From: Idiomarina sp. PL1-037
GTDB lineage: Bacteria; Pseudomonadota; Gammaproteobacteria; Enterobacterales; Alteromonadaceae
DNA: 64,000 nt
Assembly: GCF_034422975.1 (NCBI RefSeq)
Contig: NZ_CP139873.1
Span: 744,001 to 808,000, forward strand
Direction: 5' to 3'
Shown in pieces: positions 16,736 to 25,398 of the stretch. The first letter of the stretch is position 1; the number at the start of each line of letters is the position of its first letter. The translations under genes and the position numbers were made by a program. The notes under the pieces are model-generated. The model saw nothing but the letters and a program-made list of their open reading frames with translations, did not search any database and was not told the DNA's origin.

Positions 16736-18319
16736 TTAGTTGAGTTGTTGGTAGCCGGGCAGGGTCAGAAAGTCGACCAGCTCGTCGGCTGTGGTAATTT
16801 CTTCCAGCAGGCTTAGGGCCTGGGAAAAGGGTTCGTTGTTCCAGCGCTGTTCACCGACTTCGTTTTTCACCACTTCTGCTTCTTCGCGCAGGTATTGTCG
16901 GAACAGCTCTTTGGTGACCGGGGTGTTATCGAAAAGCGATTTGCCGTGGCGTATCCACTGCCAGATGGAGGTACGCGAAATCTCTGCGGTGGCGGCGTCT
17001 TCCATCAGGCCGTAGATAGGAACGCAGCCTTTGCCGTTCAGCCACGACGCAATGTATTGCAGTGACACCCGAATGTTGGTTCGCATGCCGGCTTCGGTGC
17101 GTTCACCATCGCAGGGTTGAAGTAGCAAAGCTTGATCAATTTCGGTGTCGTTTTCACGCACTACATGAAGCTGGTTGTCGCCTTCAATACCGTCGACAAA
17201 AATTTCGCGTACAGTATCAGCAAGCCCGGGGTGGGCAATCCAGGTGCCGTCGTGGCCGTTGTCACGCTCCATGGCTTTGTCGGCGTGAACTTTAGCGAGG
17301 ATCTTCTCATTCTCGGCTGGATCTTTGCTAGGAATAAAGGCCGCCATGCCACCCATAGCAAGAGCCCCGCGCTGGTGACAGGTTTTTACTAACAAGCGTG
17401 AATAAGCATTAAGAAAAGGCTTGTCCATGCTCACCACCTGGCGGTCGGGCAACACTCGCTCCGGGTGCTCTTTCAGGGTTTTGATGTAACTGAAAATGTA
17501 GTCCCAGCGACCGCAGTTGAGCGCAGCAATATGGTCTTTCATGGCGTGCAGTATTTCGTGCATTTGAAAAACCGCTGGCAAAGTTTCAATCAGTATGGTG
17601 GCGCGAATGGTGCTGGTTTTTAAGCTGAATTTTTTCTCGGTGAAATGAAAAACATCGGCCCACCATTTAGCTTCGTCGCTGTGCTCTAGCTTGGGCAGGT
17701 AGTAATACACCCCGGAGCCTTGTTGCAGGCGTTGCTGATAATTCAGTAAAAAGTACAGAGCAAAGTCCATTAGCGCGCCGGGAATTGGTTGACCATTACG
17801 CTGTACGTGTTTCTCCGGTAGGTGCAGGCCGCGAACCCGTGCAATCAGCAATGCCGGATCAGGGGCGACTTCATAATGTTTGCCGCTGTCGGGGTCGGTG
17901 TAGGTCATGCCGCCAATGTTGGCGTCACGCAGGTTAATTTGACCATTGACCATGCCTTCCCAGGTAGGTGACTGGGAATCTTCAAAGTCGGCCATGTAGC
18001 AGTCGACATTGGCATTCAGTGCGTTGATGACCATCTTGCGGTCCACCGGTCCGGTAATTTCTAAGCGGCGTTTCTTCAAATCTGCCGGCAGTTCGGCAAT
18101 GCGCCAGTCTCCCTCTCGGATGTCTTGAGTGGCAGCATCAAAATCAGGCAACTGACCCTGGTCAAATTGCGCCTGACGTTGCTGGCGCTTTTTTAACAGC
18201 GTCTCTAACTGCGGTTGAAAGGTATCGACTAACTCAGCGAGAAACGACTGATTCTCGTCGTTGAACAAGGCTTTTGCATTGTCATCAAGCGGCTGACTGA
18301 AGTGAAATAGGTTGTTCAT
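16736..18319 (-). CDS. aceB: malate synthase A
   Basis: A 527-residue malate synthase of the A type (E. coli 533). It condenses glyoxylate with acetyl-CoA to malate. Recognisable segments are MADFEDSQSPTWEGMVNGQINLRDA (the family active-site region), TILIETLPAVFQMHEILHAMKDH with its catalytic Arg/Glu environment, and the C-terminal EDAATAEISRTSIWQWIRHG. First gene of the aceBA pair; the 180-nt gap upstream to the chemoreceptor gene should hold its promoter, but I could not identify a distinct operator for IclR or another regulator. Confidence 0.97.
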   Translation of the reverse strand: MNNLFHFSQPLDDNAKALFNDENQSFLAELVDTFQPQLETLLKKRQQRQAQFDQGQLPDFDAATQDIREGDWRIAELPADLKKRRLEITGPVDRKMVINALNANVDCYMADFEDSQSPTWEGMVNGQINLRDANIGGMTYTDPDSGKHYEVAPDPALLIARVRGLHLPEKHVQRNGQPIPGALMDFALYFLLNYQQRLQQGSGVYYYLPKLEHSDEAKWWADVFHFTEKKFSLKTSTIRATILIETLPAVFQMHEILHAMKDHIAALNCGRWDYIFSYIKTLKEHPERVLPDRQVVSMDKPFLNAYSRLLVKTCHQRGALAMGGMAAFIPSKDPAENEKILAKVHADKAMERDNGHDGTWIAHPGLADTVREIFVDGIEGDNQLHVVRENDTEIDQALLLQPCDGERTEAGMRTNIRVSLQYIASWLNGKGCVPIYGLMEDAATAEISRTSIWQWIRHGKSLFDNTPVTKELFRQYLREEAEVVKNEVGEQRWNNEPFSQALSLLEEITTADELVDFLTLPGYQQLN

Positions 18320-18449
18320 TTTTGAATCCGTTGTTATTAGTTTGTTAACACGGATTAAGAGTAGACGCTGGTCTAACCATTAGTCTAATTTATGCAGTTA
18401 ATTAGCAGTATTCAGGAAGGTTATTTTAGTTGAGATAGGTTCTGTGGCT

Positions 18450-18480
18450 AAAATTCGAACGGGGCCATTGCGGCCCCGTC
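18450..18480 (-). terminator. terminator-like hairpin after chemoreceptor gene
   Basis: ACGGGGCC (18459-18466) pairs perfectly with GGCCCCGT (18472-18479) across a 5-nt loop. Read on the minus strand, it is followed by TCGAATTTTAG, a weak U-rich tail, 20 to 40 nt after the chemoreceptor stop. Confidence 0.6.
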
Positions 18481-18500
18481 TATAGATTAACTTGCAATTT

Positions 18501-20126
18501 TTAAATTCTAAAACGCTTAACCAGTTCATTAAGGTCAACTGCCAGGCGCGACAGCTCGCGGCTTGAGGCATTGGTTTGCTCTGAGCCGGAAGCTGTTGAA
18601 TTAGACAGATCACGAATGCTGACCAGGTTTTTATCAACATCGCGCGACACATTTGCCTGCTCTTCTGCGGCACTGGCTATGGACGTGTTGTGATTGTTTA
18701 TTTCACTTACGGCCGTGGCAATTAACTGCAGTGCTTCACCGGCTTCACGTGCCACGTCCAGAGTCTTAGTAGCACGCTCTAAGCTCTTGTCCATAGTGGC
18801 TACAGAACGGTCGCTGGATTCATTAATAGCTTTAACCATGTCTTCAATCTCAACAGTGGACTGCTGTGTCTTGTGAGCTAAAGAACGAACTTCATCCGCA
18901 ACAACGGCAAACCCGCGTCCTGATTCACCTGCACGGGCCGCTTCTATTGCCGCATTCAGTGCCAGCAAGTTGGTTTGCTCTGCAATACCGCTAATAACTT
19001 CAAGTACTTTGGTAATGCTCTTAACTTTTTCCGCAAGCTCTGTCACGTTACCTGAAGAGTCTCCTATTTCCTGAGACAACTCTTCAATAGCACGGACCGT
19101 TTGACGTACGCTGTCATTACCTTGTTGCGCTTGTTGATTTGCTTCGTCAGAAGCTTCAGAGGCATTCTGGGCATCCTGCGCAACGGTTTCAACGGCGGTG
19201 GTCAGCTCATTTACAGCGGTTGCTGCTTGTTCTAATTCCTCAGACTGCTGCTGAATAGTTCGGGTAGATTCCTCAGTCACTGAACTCAGTTCTTCAGAGG
19301 TTGATGCCAACTGCTCCGACGATTCCGATATTGTGGTAATGGAATTGCGCAACTCTGTTTGCGTTCGTTCTAGTTGACGAAGCAGGTGCGCTGGCTCGTC
19401 GTTGCCGACAATTTCAATGCGTTGTGTTAAGTCGCGCTTAGCAATGCTTTCAGCAAAATCAACAGCAGCACTAATAGGTGACACAATACTGCGGGTTAGC
19501 ACAACAGCGAATACAGCGAGTAATGCGATAGCAATGACGAGTACAATAATAACCGCCAGGTTGGCATTTTCGGCTACGCCGTGTGCGCCATTTGCAGCTT
19601 CATCAATAAGAAGGCTCTCTCTACTGTGAAGTTCTTCTAACTTATCAGTAATTTTATTGGTCAGCGGAAGTATGCTGTTTTCTCTTATCGAGGCAATAGC
19701 ATCTTCAAGTCCCGCATCAACCAGCTTATTGAATTGCTCGTTTAACTGCCAATATTCTTTATCAAGCGCCTTATATTCATTAAATAATTCTTGCGCCCGA
19801 GAATCCTCTATAACACTTTCGTATTCGCTCTGATTTCGCTTAAGCGAGTCAATAGCGTCGGAGAGCCTGGCTTTGTAGGTTGCTAAACGGTCAGCATCAT
19901 TTATATAGCTGGAAACGTTGGCTGAATGAATTCGCACCAAAAGAAAGTCGTGATTTATATCGTTTACGTTGTCCAGCGCCGGCATTTGTTTATCGGTGAT
20001 AGTCGTTATTTCGTTAGAAATAACCCCAACCCGGTTTAGTGCAAAAATTCCGAGAATAAGGATGAGTATACCGACCAGTCCGAAAGCGACACTCGCTCGC
20101 AGACCTATAGAAATTTGTCGTATCAT
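18501..20126 (-). CDS. methyl-accepting chemotaxis protein with 4-helix-bundle sensor
   Basis: A 541-residue receptor: TM1 (about residues 10-30), a periplasmic helical sensor of the 4HB_MCP type (about 35-185), TM2 (about 190-212, LAVIIVLVIAIALLAVFAVVL), a HAMP segment and the cytoplasmic signalling coiled coil. The hairpin tip ISGIAEQTNLLALNAAIEAARAGESGRGFAVVADEVRSLA is the near-invariant CheA/CheW contact region. It senses a ligand in the periplasm and controls CheA. It is a single gene, with no che genes near. The receptor ends NELVKRFRI, without the pentapeptide that tethers CheR. Confidence 0.95.
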   Translation of the reverse strand: MIRQISIGLRASVAFGLVGILILILGIFALNRVGVISNEITTITDKQMPALDNVNDINHDFLLVRIHSANVSSYINDADRLATYKARLSDAIDSLKRNQSEYESVIEDSRAQELFNEYKALDKEYWQLNEQFNKLVDAGLEDAIASIRENSILPLTNKITDKLEELHSRESLLIDEAANGAHGVAENANLAVIIVLVIAIALLAVFAVVLTRSIVSPISAAVDFAESIAKRDLTQRIEIVGNDEPAHLLRQLERTQTELRNSITTISESSEQLASTSEELSSVTEESTRTIQQQSEELEQAATAVNELTTAVETVAQDAQNASEASDEANQQAQQGNDSVRQTVRAIEELSQEIGDSSGNVTELAEKVKSITKVLEVISGIAEQTNLLALNAAIEAARAGESGRGFAVVADEVRSLAHKTQQSTVEIEDMVKAINESSDRSVATMDKSLERATKTLDVAREAGEALQLIATAVSEINNHNTSIASAAEEQANVSRDVDKNLVSIRDLSNSTASGSEQTNASSRELSRLAVDLNELVKRFRI

Positions 20127-20219
20127 GGCGTGTTCCTTTGTTTAATCAACGCAATTATTTGATTGTAGCAAACTCATCAGTGCTTAAGCTTGCCGTATCC
20201 TTTTGTGGGCTATCGGCGG

Positions 20220-21380
20220 CTAACCCGAAAAACAATAACTTTTTAGTAAGTTTTTTAGTTTTTTCCGAGTGGGTTTTATGGTTTCAGCTAACAGATACTC
20301 GTCGGGCTGATGTGCCTGACGTATTGAGCCAGGCCCCATGACCAGGGTTTCACAGCCCAAGGCTTGAAGAAAAGGCGCTTCAGTGCAGTAGTTAACCGCC
20401 TGTGCCTGAGTTTTCGAAATTTTCTCTGCTAATTGCACTAATGCGGAGTCGGTATTTTGCTGAAAGGCGGGTATTGGGTGGTGCAGTGAAATGAGCTCAA
20501 TTGACCCTGGGTAACGGGCCTGAATAGTCTCCGTTGCCTGGTGCAGGTGGGCGTATAGCTCATCAACAGACAAGCCCGGTAGCGGGCGAATGTCCAGGTG
20601 TAGCTCACAGCAGCCACAAATGCGGTTGGCGTTGTCGCCGCCATGAATGTGGCCAAAGTTCATGGTCGGTTGTGGTACCGTAAAGTTTGAATCTGAATAT
20701 TTATGCTTAAAATCTTCTTTTAGTTTCATGAGTGCTGAAATGACTTCGTGCATCAGTTCTATGGCGTTAATACCCAGTGCCGGATCTGAACTGTGGCCGG
20801 AGCGTCCGGTAATGCGAATAACTTCGCTCATGTGGCCTTTGTGTGCGTATACCGGGCGCATATCTGTGGGTTCGCCTATTACGCAGTAGTCGGGTTTGAG
20901 GTTGGCAAAGCGACTCACTTCACGGGCGCCGTTCATAGTGGTTTCTTCGTCAGCGGTGGCCAGTATCATCACGGGTTTGCTTTGCTGCGTTGCGTCCAGC
21001 TCACTCAGAGCCTGAATAACAAAAGCAAAAAATCCTTTCATATCAATGCTGCCAAGGCCGTACCAGCGGTTGTCCTGCTCGGTGAGTTTAAAAGGGTCAA
21101 AGTTCCAGCGGCTGGCATCGTAAGGCACGGTGTCAGTATGTCCGGACAGCAGCAACCCGCCACTTCCTGCCCCTCGACGCGCCAGTAAATTGAACTTTCC
21201 CGGCTGACTTTGCAGCTCATTGATTTCGCACTCAAAGCCTAATACTTCCAACCATTCAGCCAGTAAGTTCACAACCTTCTGGTTGCTGTGATCCCACTTA
21301 GGGTCAATAGAGCTGATGGAAGGCTGTGCAATGAGTTGCTGATACATTGAGAAGAATGATGGTAAGGCAGGGATGCTCAT
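20220..21380 (-). CDS. argE: acetylornithine deacetylase
   Basis: A 386-residue M20-family zinc hydrolase that releases acetate from N-acetylornithine, giving ornithine. Visible family motifs are LLLSGHTDTVPYD (first metal His and Asp), GSIDMKGFFAFV, LATADEETTMNGAR (catalytic Glu pair), VIGEPTDMRPVYAHKGHM and the dimerisation-domain RSGHSSDPALGINAIE. It is divergent from argC with about 100 nt between starts, the classical gammaproteobacterial argE-argCBFGH arrangement, and shares the ArgR-box-like sites. The linear pathway through ArgE fits with an acetyltransferase supplied by the argH(A) fusion. Confidence 0.96.
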   Translation of the reverse strand: MSIPALPSFFSMYQQLIAQPSISSIDPKWDHSNQKVVNLLAEWLEVLGFECEINELQSQPGKFNLLARRGAGSGGLLLSGHTDTVPYDASRWNFDPFKLTEQDNRWYGLGSIDMKGFFAFVIQALSELDATQQSKPVMILATADEETTMNGAREVSRFANLKPDYCVIGEPTDMRPVYAHKGHMSEVIRITGRSGHSSDPALGINAIELMHEVISALMKLKEDFKHKYSDSNFTVPQPTMNFGHIHGGDNANRICGCCELHLDIRPLPGLSVDELYAHLHQATETIQARYPGSIELISLHHPIPAFQQNTDSALVQLAEKISKTQAQAVNYCTEAPFLQALGCETLVMGPGSIRQAHQPDEYLLAETIKPTRKKLKNLLKSYCFSG

Positions 21381-21392
21381 GATAGTTAATCC

Positions 21393-21431
21393 TTAATATA
21401 ATTATTCACTATTATTGCATAAGTATATTTA
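21393..21431. promoter_or_regulatory. tandem ARG-box-like sites in the argE-argC divergent region
   Basis: An 18-bp window at 21393-21410 contains a perfect ATTCA right half (21404-21408), and a second window at 21414-21431 begins with TTGCAT, a 4 of 5 match to the left half TGAAT. The two windows are offset by 21 bp, the spacing of paired ARG boxes bound by the ArgR hexamer. The other half-sites match poorly, so this is a suggestion supported mainly by position and spacing. Confidence 0.42.
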
Positions 21432-21480
21432 TTCGGTTATTCTGCATTTTTACTCAGAAACAGCAACAGGTTTTTGTCGC

Positions 21481-22506
21481 ATGCAGTATATAGCAGCGCA
21501 GTCTCAGTCAGTCGCAATAATCGGAGCCAGCGGTTACGTCGGCGTCGAACTAACCCGTTTGGTGCAACAACATCCGGCGCTTAGTCTTTTGGGTTGTTAT
21601 GTCTCTGAGCATAGCAGTGATGCAGGCTCGTTGTTGAGTGATTTACACCCCCAACATGCACATTTAGTGAAACTTTCGTTACAGGGCTTATCCCGTCATG
21701 AAAAAGAGCTCATTAAGAGCTCAGCTGACACTGTGTTCTTGTGTACTGATCATGGTGTGAGTGTGGAGCTGGCGCCTGAGTTTCTGGCTGCCGGTTTGAA
21801 AGTCATAGACCTGTCCGGTGGCTTTCGCTTAAACAGGGTTGAAGATTACCCGGCATTTTATGGCTTTGAGCACGAGCAGAATCAGTGGCTACAACAAGCG
21901 ATTTATGGGCTGACGGAGTGCTACCCGGATGAGATAGCCGCAGCGCAGTTAGTCGCGGTGCCCGGTTGTTACCCAACAGCCGCCCTAATGGCATTGCTTC
22001 CGGTCAAACAGGCTGGCTTACTCAGTGACAACAAAATTATTATTAATGCGGTATCCGGTGTTACTGGTGCTGGTCGCAAAGCCTCGCTGACGAGTCATGG
22101 TGCGGAACTCTCTTTGCAAGCGTATGGGTTATTTGAGCATCGCCATACTCTGGAAATTGCTCAACAGTTACAGCACGACGTTTTATTCACTCCGCATTTA
22201 GCGCAGTTTCCGCGCGGTATTCTGGCAACTTTATACGCTGAACTTAACGATGATGTTAGCGACGCTGATCTAGATAAAGCTTACCAATGCTATGAAGGGC
22301 AGCCTCTGGTGCGTTTTGAAAAGCAGGGGCGACCGGCCATTAAGAATGTGGTGCAACAACCTTTCGTCGACATTGGCTGGCATCGTCAGGGCAATCAGTT
22401 AATTGCGTTGTCAGCTATTGATAACTTATTAAAAGGTGCAGCCAGTCAGGCCATTCAATGCATAAACCTGCAACTGGACTTACCGGTAGAAGAGGGTTTG
22501 TTATGA
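21481..22506 (+). CDS. argC: N-acetyl-gamma-glutamyl-phosphate reductase
   Basis: A 341-residue NADPH-dependent reductase that makes N-acetylglutamate semialdehyde. The nucleotide fold is at the N-terminus (VAIIGASGYVGVELTRLV), and the catalytic cysteine sits in AVPGCYPTAALMAL (about C163). The ATG at 21481 is preferred to the upstream in-frame start at 21415, which lies within the regulatory region and would add 22 residues not found in the family. Its stop overlaps the argB start as ATGA, so the two are translationally coupled. Confidence 0.96.
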   Translation: MQYIAAQSQSVAIIGASGYVGVELTRLVQQHPALSLLGCYVSEHSSDAGSLLSDLHPQHAHLVKLSLQGLSRHEKELIKSSADTVFLCTDHGVSVELAPEFLAAGLKVIDLSGGFRLNRVEDYPAFYGFEHEQNQWLQQAIYGLTECYPDEIAAAQLVAVPGCYPTAALMALLPVKQAGLLSDNKIIINAVSGVTGAGRKASLTSHGAELSLQAYGLFEHRHTLEIAQQLQHDVLFTPHLAQFPRGILATLYAELNDDVSDADLDKAYQCYEGQPLVRFEKQGRPAIKNVVQQPFVDIGWHRQGNQLIALSAIDNLLKGAASQAIQCINLQLDLPVEEGLL

Positions 22507-23234
22507 GGGTGATTAAGCTCGGCGGCAACATACTTGAGCAACCCGAAGAAATGAAAGCGTTGTTTGAGTCTCTGGTCGATACACAAAATAAAACGGTCAT
22601 TGTGCACGGCGGCGGGGCTTTGGCTCAGCAATGGCTGTCTACCGCAGGCTTAAAAAGCGAAAAGCATGAAGGGCTCAGAGTCAGTCCTGAACAACACATG
22701 CCATACATAGTGGGTGCTTTGGCGGGTTGTGCGAATAAACAGCTGATGTCTCAGGCAATAGCTACCGGTATAAGGCCCATTGGTTTAACCCTGCATGAGG
22801 CGGGTATTTCTTGTCGTCGCCAGTCTGCCGCGCTGGGGCAGGTAGGTACGTGCGAGCTGTTTGAGTCAGGGTTAATTACTAACCTGCTCAAATGCGGTTA
22901 TCTGCCATTAATAAGCTCGATTGGCTTCGGCAAAAAAGGTGACTGGTTTAACGTTAACGCCGATGACGCCGCCGTAGCCGTTGCTGCAAACTACGACGCC
23001 GATTTATTGCTTTTGACCGACGTTGAAGGCGTGCTCGACAGCGAGGGCAGACTGATAGAGCAGCTGAACACCCGCAGCATTGATGAGCTGACAAGGGCGG
23101 GTGTGATTCAGGACGGTATGCTGGTTAAGGTTCGTGGCGCGCTGGAAGCCGCCAGACACTTGCGACGATCTGTGCGAATAGGCAGTTGGAACTTAATGAA
23201 TAAACCCCATTCAGGTACACGGATTAGTGAGTAA
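22503..23234 (+). CDS. argB: acetylglutamate kinase
   Basis: A 243-residue amino-acid kinase, a short form without the N-terminal extension of arginine-sensitive enzymes. Motifs: MRVIKLGGNIL (phosphate-binding Lys and Gly), TVIVHGGGALAQQWL, NADDAAVAVAANYDADLLLLTDVEGVLD and GVIQDGMLVKVRGALEAA. It phosphorylates N-acetylglutamate. The lack of the N-terminal helix predicts an enzyme like that of E. coli, not feedback-inhibited by arginine; control would then rest on the acetyltransferase and on ArgR. It is preceded by an ATGA overlap with argC and followed by argF after 2 nt. Confidence 0.95.
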   Translation: MRVIKLGGNILEQPEEMKALFESLVDTQNKTVIVHGGGALAQQWLSTAGLKSEKHEGLRVSPEQHMPYIVGALAGCANKQLMSQAIATGIRPIGLTLHEAGISCRRQSAALGQVGTCELFESGLITNLLKCGYLPLISSIGFGKKGDWFNVNADDAAVAVAANYDADLLLLTDVEGVLDSEGRLIEQLNTRSIDELTRAGVIQDGMLVKVRGALEAARHLRRSVRIGSWNLMNKPHSGTRISE

Positions 23235-23236
23235 GT

Positions 23237-24187
23237 ATGATGAAACATTGTTTATCCGGGCTGGAGTTAACTCCGGCTAACACTTTGCAATTATTGGCTT
23301 TAGCGCAAGAGCAAAAAGCACACCCCGAAAAATACCGCCAAACGCTTGCAGGCCGCAGCGTTGTTACTCTGTTTGAAAAACCGAGTCTGCGTACGCGCCT
23401 GTCTTTTGATATTGGTCTGCAAAAACTGGGTGGTCATGCGGTTTATTTGAATGAGCAAGGACAGGGTATGGGCGTGCGCGAGAGTGTTGCTGATTATGCC
23501 CGCAATTTATCCTGCTGGGCCGATGCTATTGTTGCACGGGTTATGTCGCACCATACATTGCAAGAGCTGGCTCAGCACGCCTCTGTGCCGGTCGTTAACA
23601 GTTTGTGTGACCGGTTTCACCCCTGTCAGGCATTGGCCGATTTTTTAACGCTGCAGGAGCACTACGGCAAGGTGGAGGGTCTGAAGTTGGTGTATCTGGG
23701 CGATGGCAACAATGTTTCGCACTCGCTGATGCTGACTGCCGCCGCACTGGGTGCAAGCTGCACTATTATTTGCCCGCCCGGGCATGAACCCGACGTTGAT
23801 CTTGTCAGCAAAGCTAAAAAACAAGCTGAAGAAAGTGGTGCCGACATTGTGGTTACCCACGATATTGCCGCTGTGGCAGGGGCTGATGCGCTCTATACCG
23901 ACACCTGGGTGTCGATGGGCGATGATAAACCGCTGAGCGAAGTTCGCGACACTTTCCAGCCCTATCAAATCAATTCGCAGCTGGTTGAGCACAGCGGTGC
24001 CACTTCGGTGTTGCACTGCCAGCCGGCACACCGGGGTTACGAAATTACCTCCGATGTCATGGACGGCCCGCTGTCGCGCTGTTTTCTGCAGGCTGAGAAC
24101 CGTCTGTATGCGCAAAATACTTTATTAACTTTATTATTGAATCCAAAGGCAGCCGTACTGCCAGAATCTATGGAGAAAGCCTCATGA
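23237..24187 (+). CDS. argF: ornithine carbamoyltransferase
   Basis: A 316-residue transcarbamylase producing citrulline. Carbamoyl-phosphate site: FEKPSLRTRLSFD (the S-x-R-T-R motif). Other signatures are DRFHPCQALADFLT and the ornithine-loop VLHCQPAHRGYEI, where HCQP replaces the commoner HCLP. The SLRTR-type motif and the presence of argE argue against an N-acetylornithine transcarbamylase. A second ATG directly follows the first (23240) and may be used. The stop overlaps the argG start by 4 nt. Confidence 0.94.
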   Translation: MMKHCLSGLELTPANTLQLLALAQEQKAHPEKYRQTLAGRSVVTLFEKPSLRTRLSFDIGLQKLGGHAVYLNEQGQGMGVRESVADYARNLSCWADAIVARVMSHHTLQELAQHASVPVVNSLCDRFHPCQALADFLTLQEHYGKVEGLKLVYLGDGNNVSHSLMLTAAALGASCTIICPPGHEPDVDLVSKAKKQAEESGADIVVTHDIAAVAGADALYTDTWVSMGDDKPLSEVRDTFQPYQINSQLVEHSGATSVLHCQPAHRGYEITSDVMDGPLSRCFLQAENRLYAQNTLLTLLLNPKAAVLPESMEKAS

Positions 24188-25395
24188 GCAACGTAAAAAA
24201 AGTGGTATTGGCCTATTCTGGTGGCCTGGATACATCGGCTATTGTGCCCTGGTTAAAAGAAAACTACGGCTGCGAAGTGGTGGCCTTTGTGGCTGACGTT
24301 GGGCAGGGAGCAGAAGAGCTTGAGCGCGTTGAAGAGAAAGCCAAAGCTTCGGGTGCTTCTGAATGCCATGTGGTGGACTTAAAAGACGAATTCGTTAAAA
24401 ACTATGTGTATCCGACCCTGAAAACTGGGGCGATTTACGAAGGCACTTACTTACTCGGCACCGCTATGGCGCGGCCGATAATTGCCAAAGCCCAGGTTGA
24501 AGTAGCGCGTAAAGTCGGCGCTGACGCACTGTCTCACGGTTGTACTGGTAAAGGTAACGATCAGGTGCGGTTTGAGTCGTGCTATGCGGCCTTAGCTCCA
24601 GACTTGCAGGTGATTGCGCCCTGGCGCGAGTGGGAATTAAGCAGCCGTGAATCTTTGCTGGATTATCTGGCGGAACGCAATATTCCCTGTTCAGCGTCGG
24701 CGACCAAAATTTACAGCCGCGACGCCAATGCCTGGCATATTTCCCACGAGGGTGGCGAACTTGAAGACCCCTGGTGTGAGCCAACCGAAAAGGTCTGGAC
24801 TATGACAGTATCGCCGGAGCGGGCGCCGGACAAATCCGAGTACCTTTCTGTGACGGTGGAAAACGGCGAAATTGTGGCGGTGAATAACCAGACGCTGTCG
24901 CCTTTTGAATGTTTGAATGTTTTAAATGACGCTGCTGCTAAGCACGGTGTTGGCCGCGTGGATATTGTGGAGAACCGTCTGGTGGGAATGAAAAGCCGCG
25001 GTTGTTATGAAACGCCGGGCGGTACTGTGATGATGGCGGCGTTGCAGGCCATTGATGAACTGGTGCTGGACAAAGTCAGTCGCAGCTGGAAAGCGCAATT
25101 GAGCGAACAGTTCGCACAGTTGCTGTACGACGGACGCTGGTTTACCCCGTTGCAAGAGTCGGTGATGGCTGCGGCTCAGTCGTTATGCGCGACTGCTAGT
25201 GGCGAGGTGGTTCTGAAGCTTTATAAAGGCTCGGTAACCGCGGTACAGAAACGTTCGCCGCACAGCTTGTACAGTGAAGATTTTGCCACTTTTGGTGCGG
25301 ACGAAGTGTATAACCAGGCGCATGCTGAAGGCTTTATCCGGCTGTTCTCTCTTCCGAGCCGGATTGCGGCGCTACAAAAACAGCAAAAGGGATAG
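24184..25395 (+). CDS. argG: argininosuccinate synthase
   Basis: A 403-residue type I synthase that joins citrulline and aspartate with ATP. The P-loop-like pyrophosphatase motif is at the N-terminus (VVLAYSGGLDTSAIVPWL), followed by ALSHGCTGKGNDQVRFE and IYSRDANAWHISHEGGELEDP. It overlaps the end of argF by ATGA and is followed after 3 nt by the argH fusion, consistent with a single argCBFGH(A) transcript. Confidence 0.97.
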   Translation: MSNVKKVVLAYSGGLDTSAIVPWLKENYGCEVVAFVADVGQGAEELERVEEKAKASGASECHVVDLKDEFVKNYVYPTLKTGAIYEGTYLLGTAMARPIIAKAQVEVARKVGADALSHGCTGKGNDQVRFESCYAALAPDLQVIAPWREWELSSRESLLDYLAERNIPCSASATKIYSRDANAWHISHEGGELEDPWCEPTEKVWTMTVSPERAPDKSEYLSVTVENGEIVAVNNQTLSPFECLNVLNDAAAKHGVGRVDIVENRLVGMKSRGCYETPGGTVMMAALQAIDELVLDKVSRSWKAQLSEQFAQLLYDGRWFTPLQESVMAAAQSLCATASGEVVLKLYKGSVTAVQKRSPHSLYSEDFATFGADEVYNQAHAEGFIRLFSLPSRIAALQKQQKG

Positions 25396-25398
25396 GTT

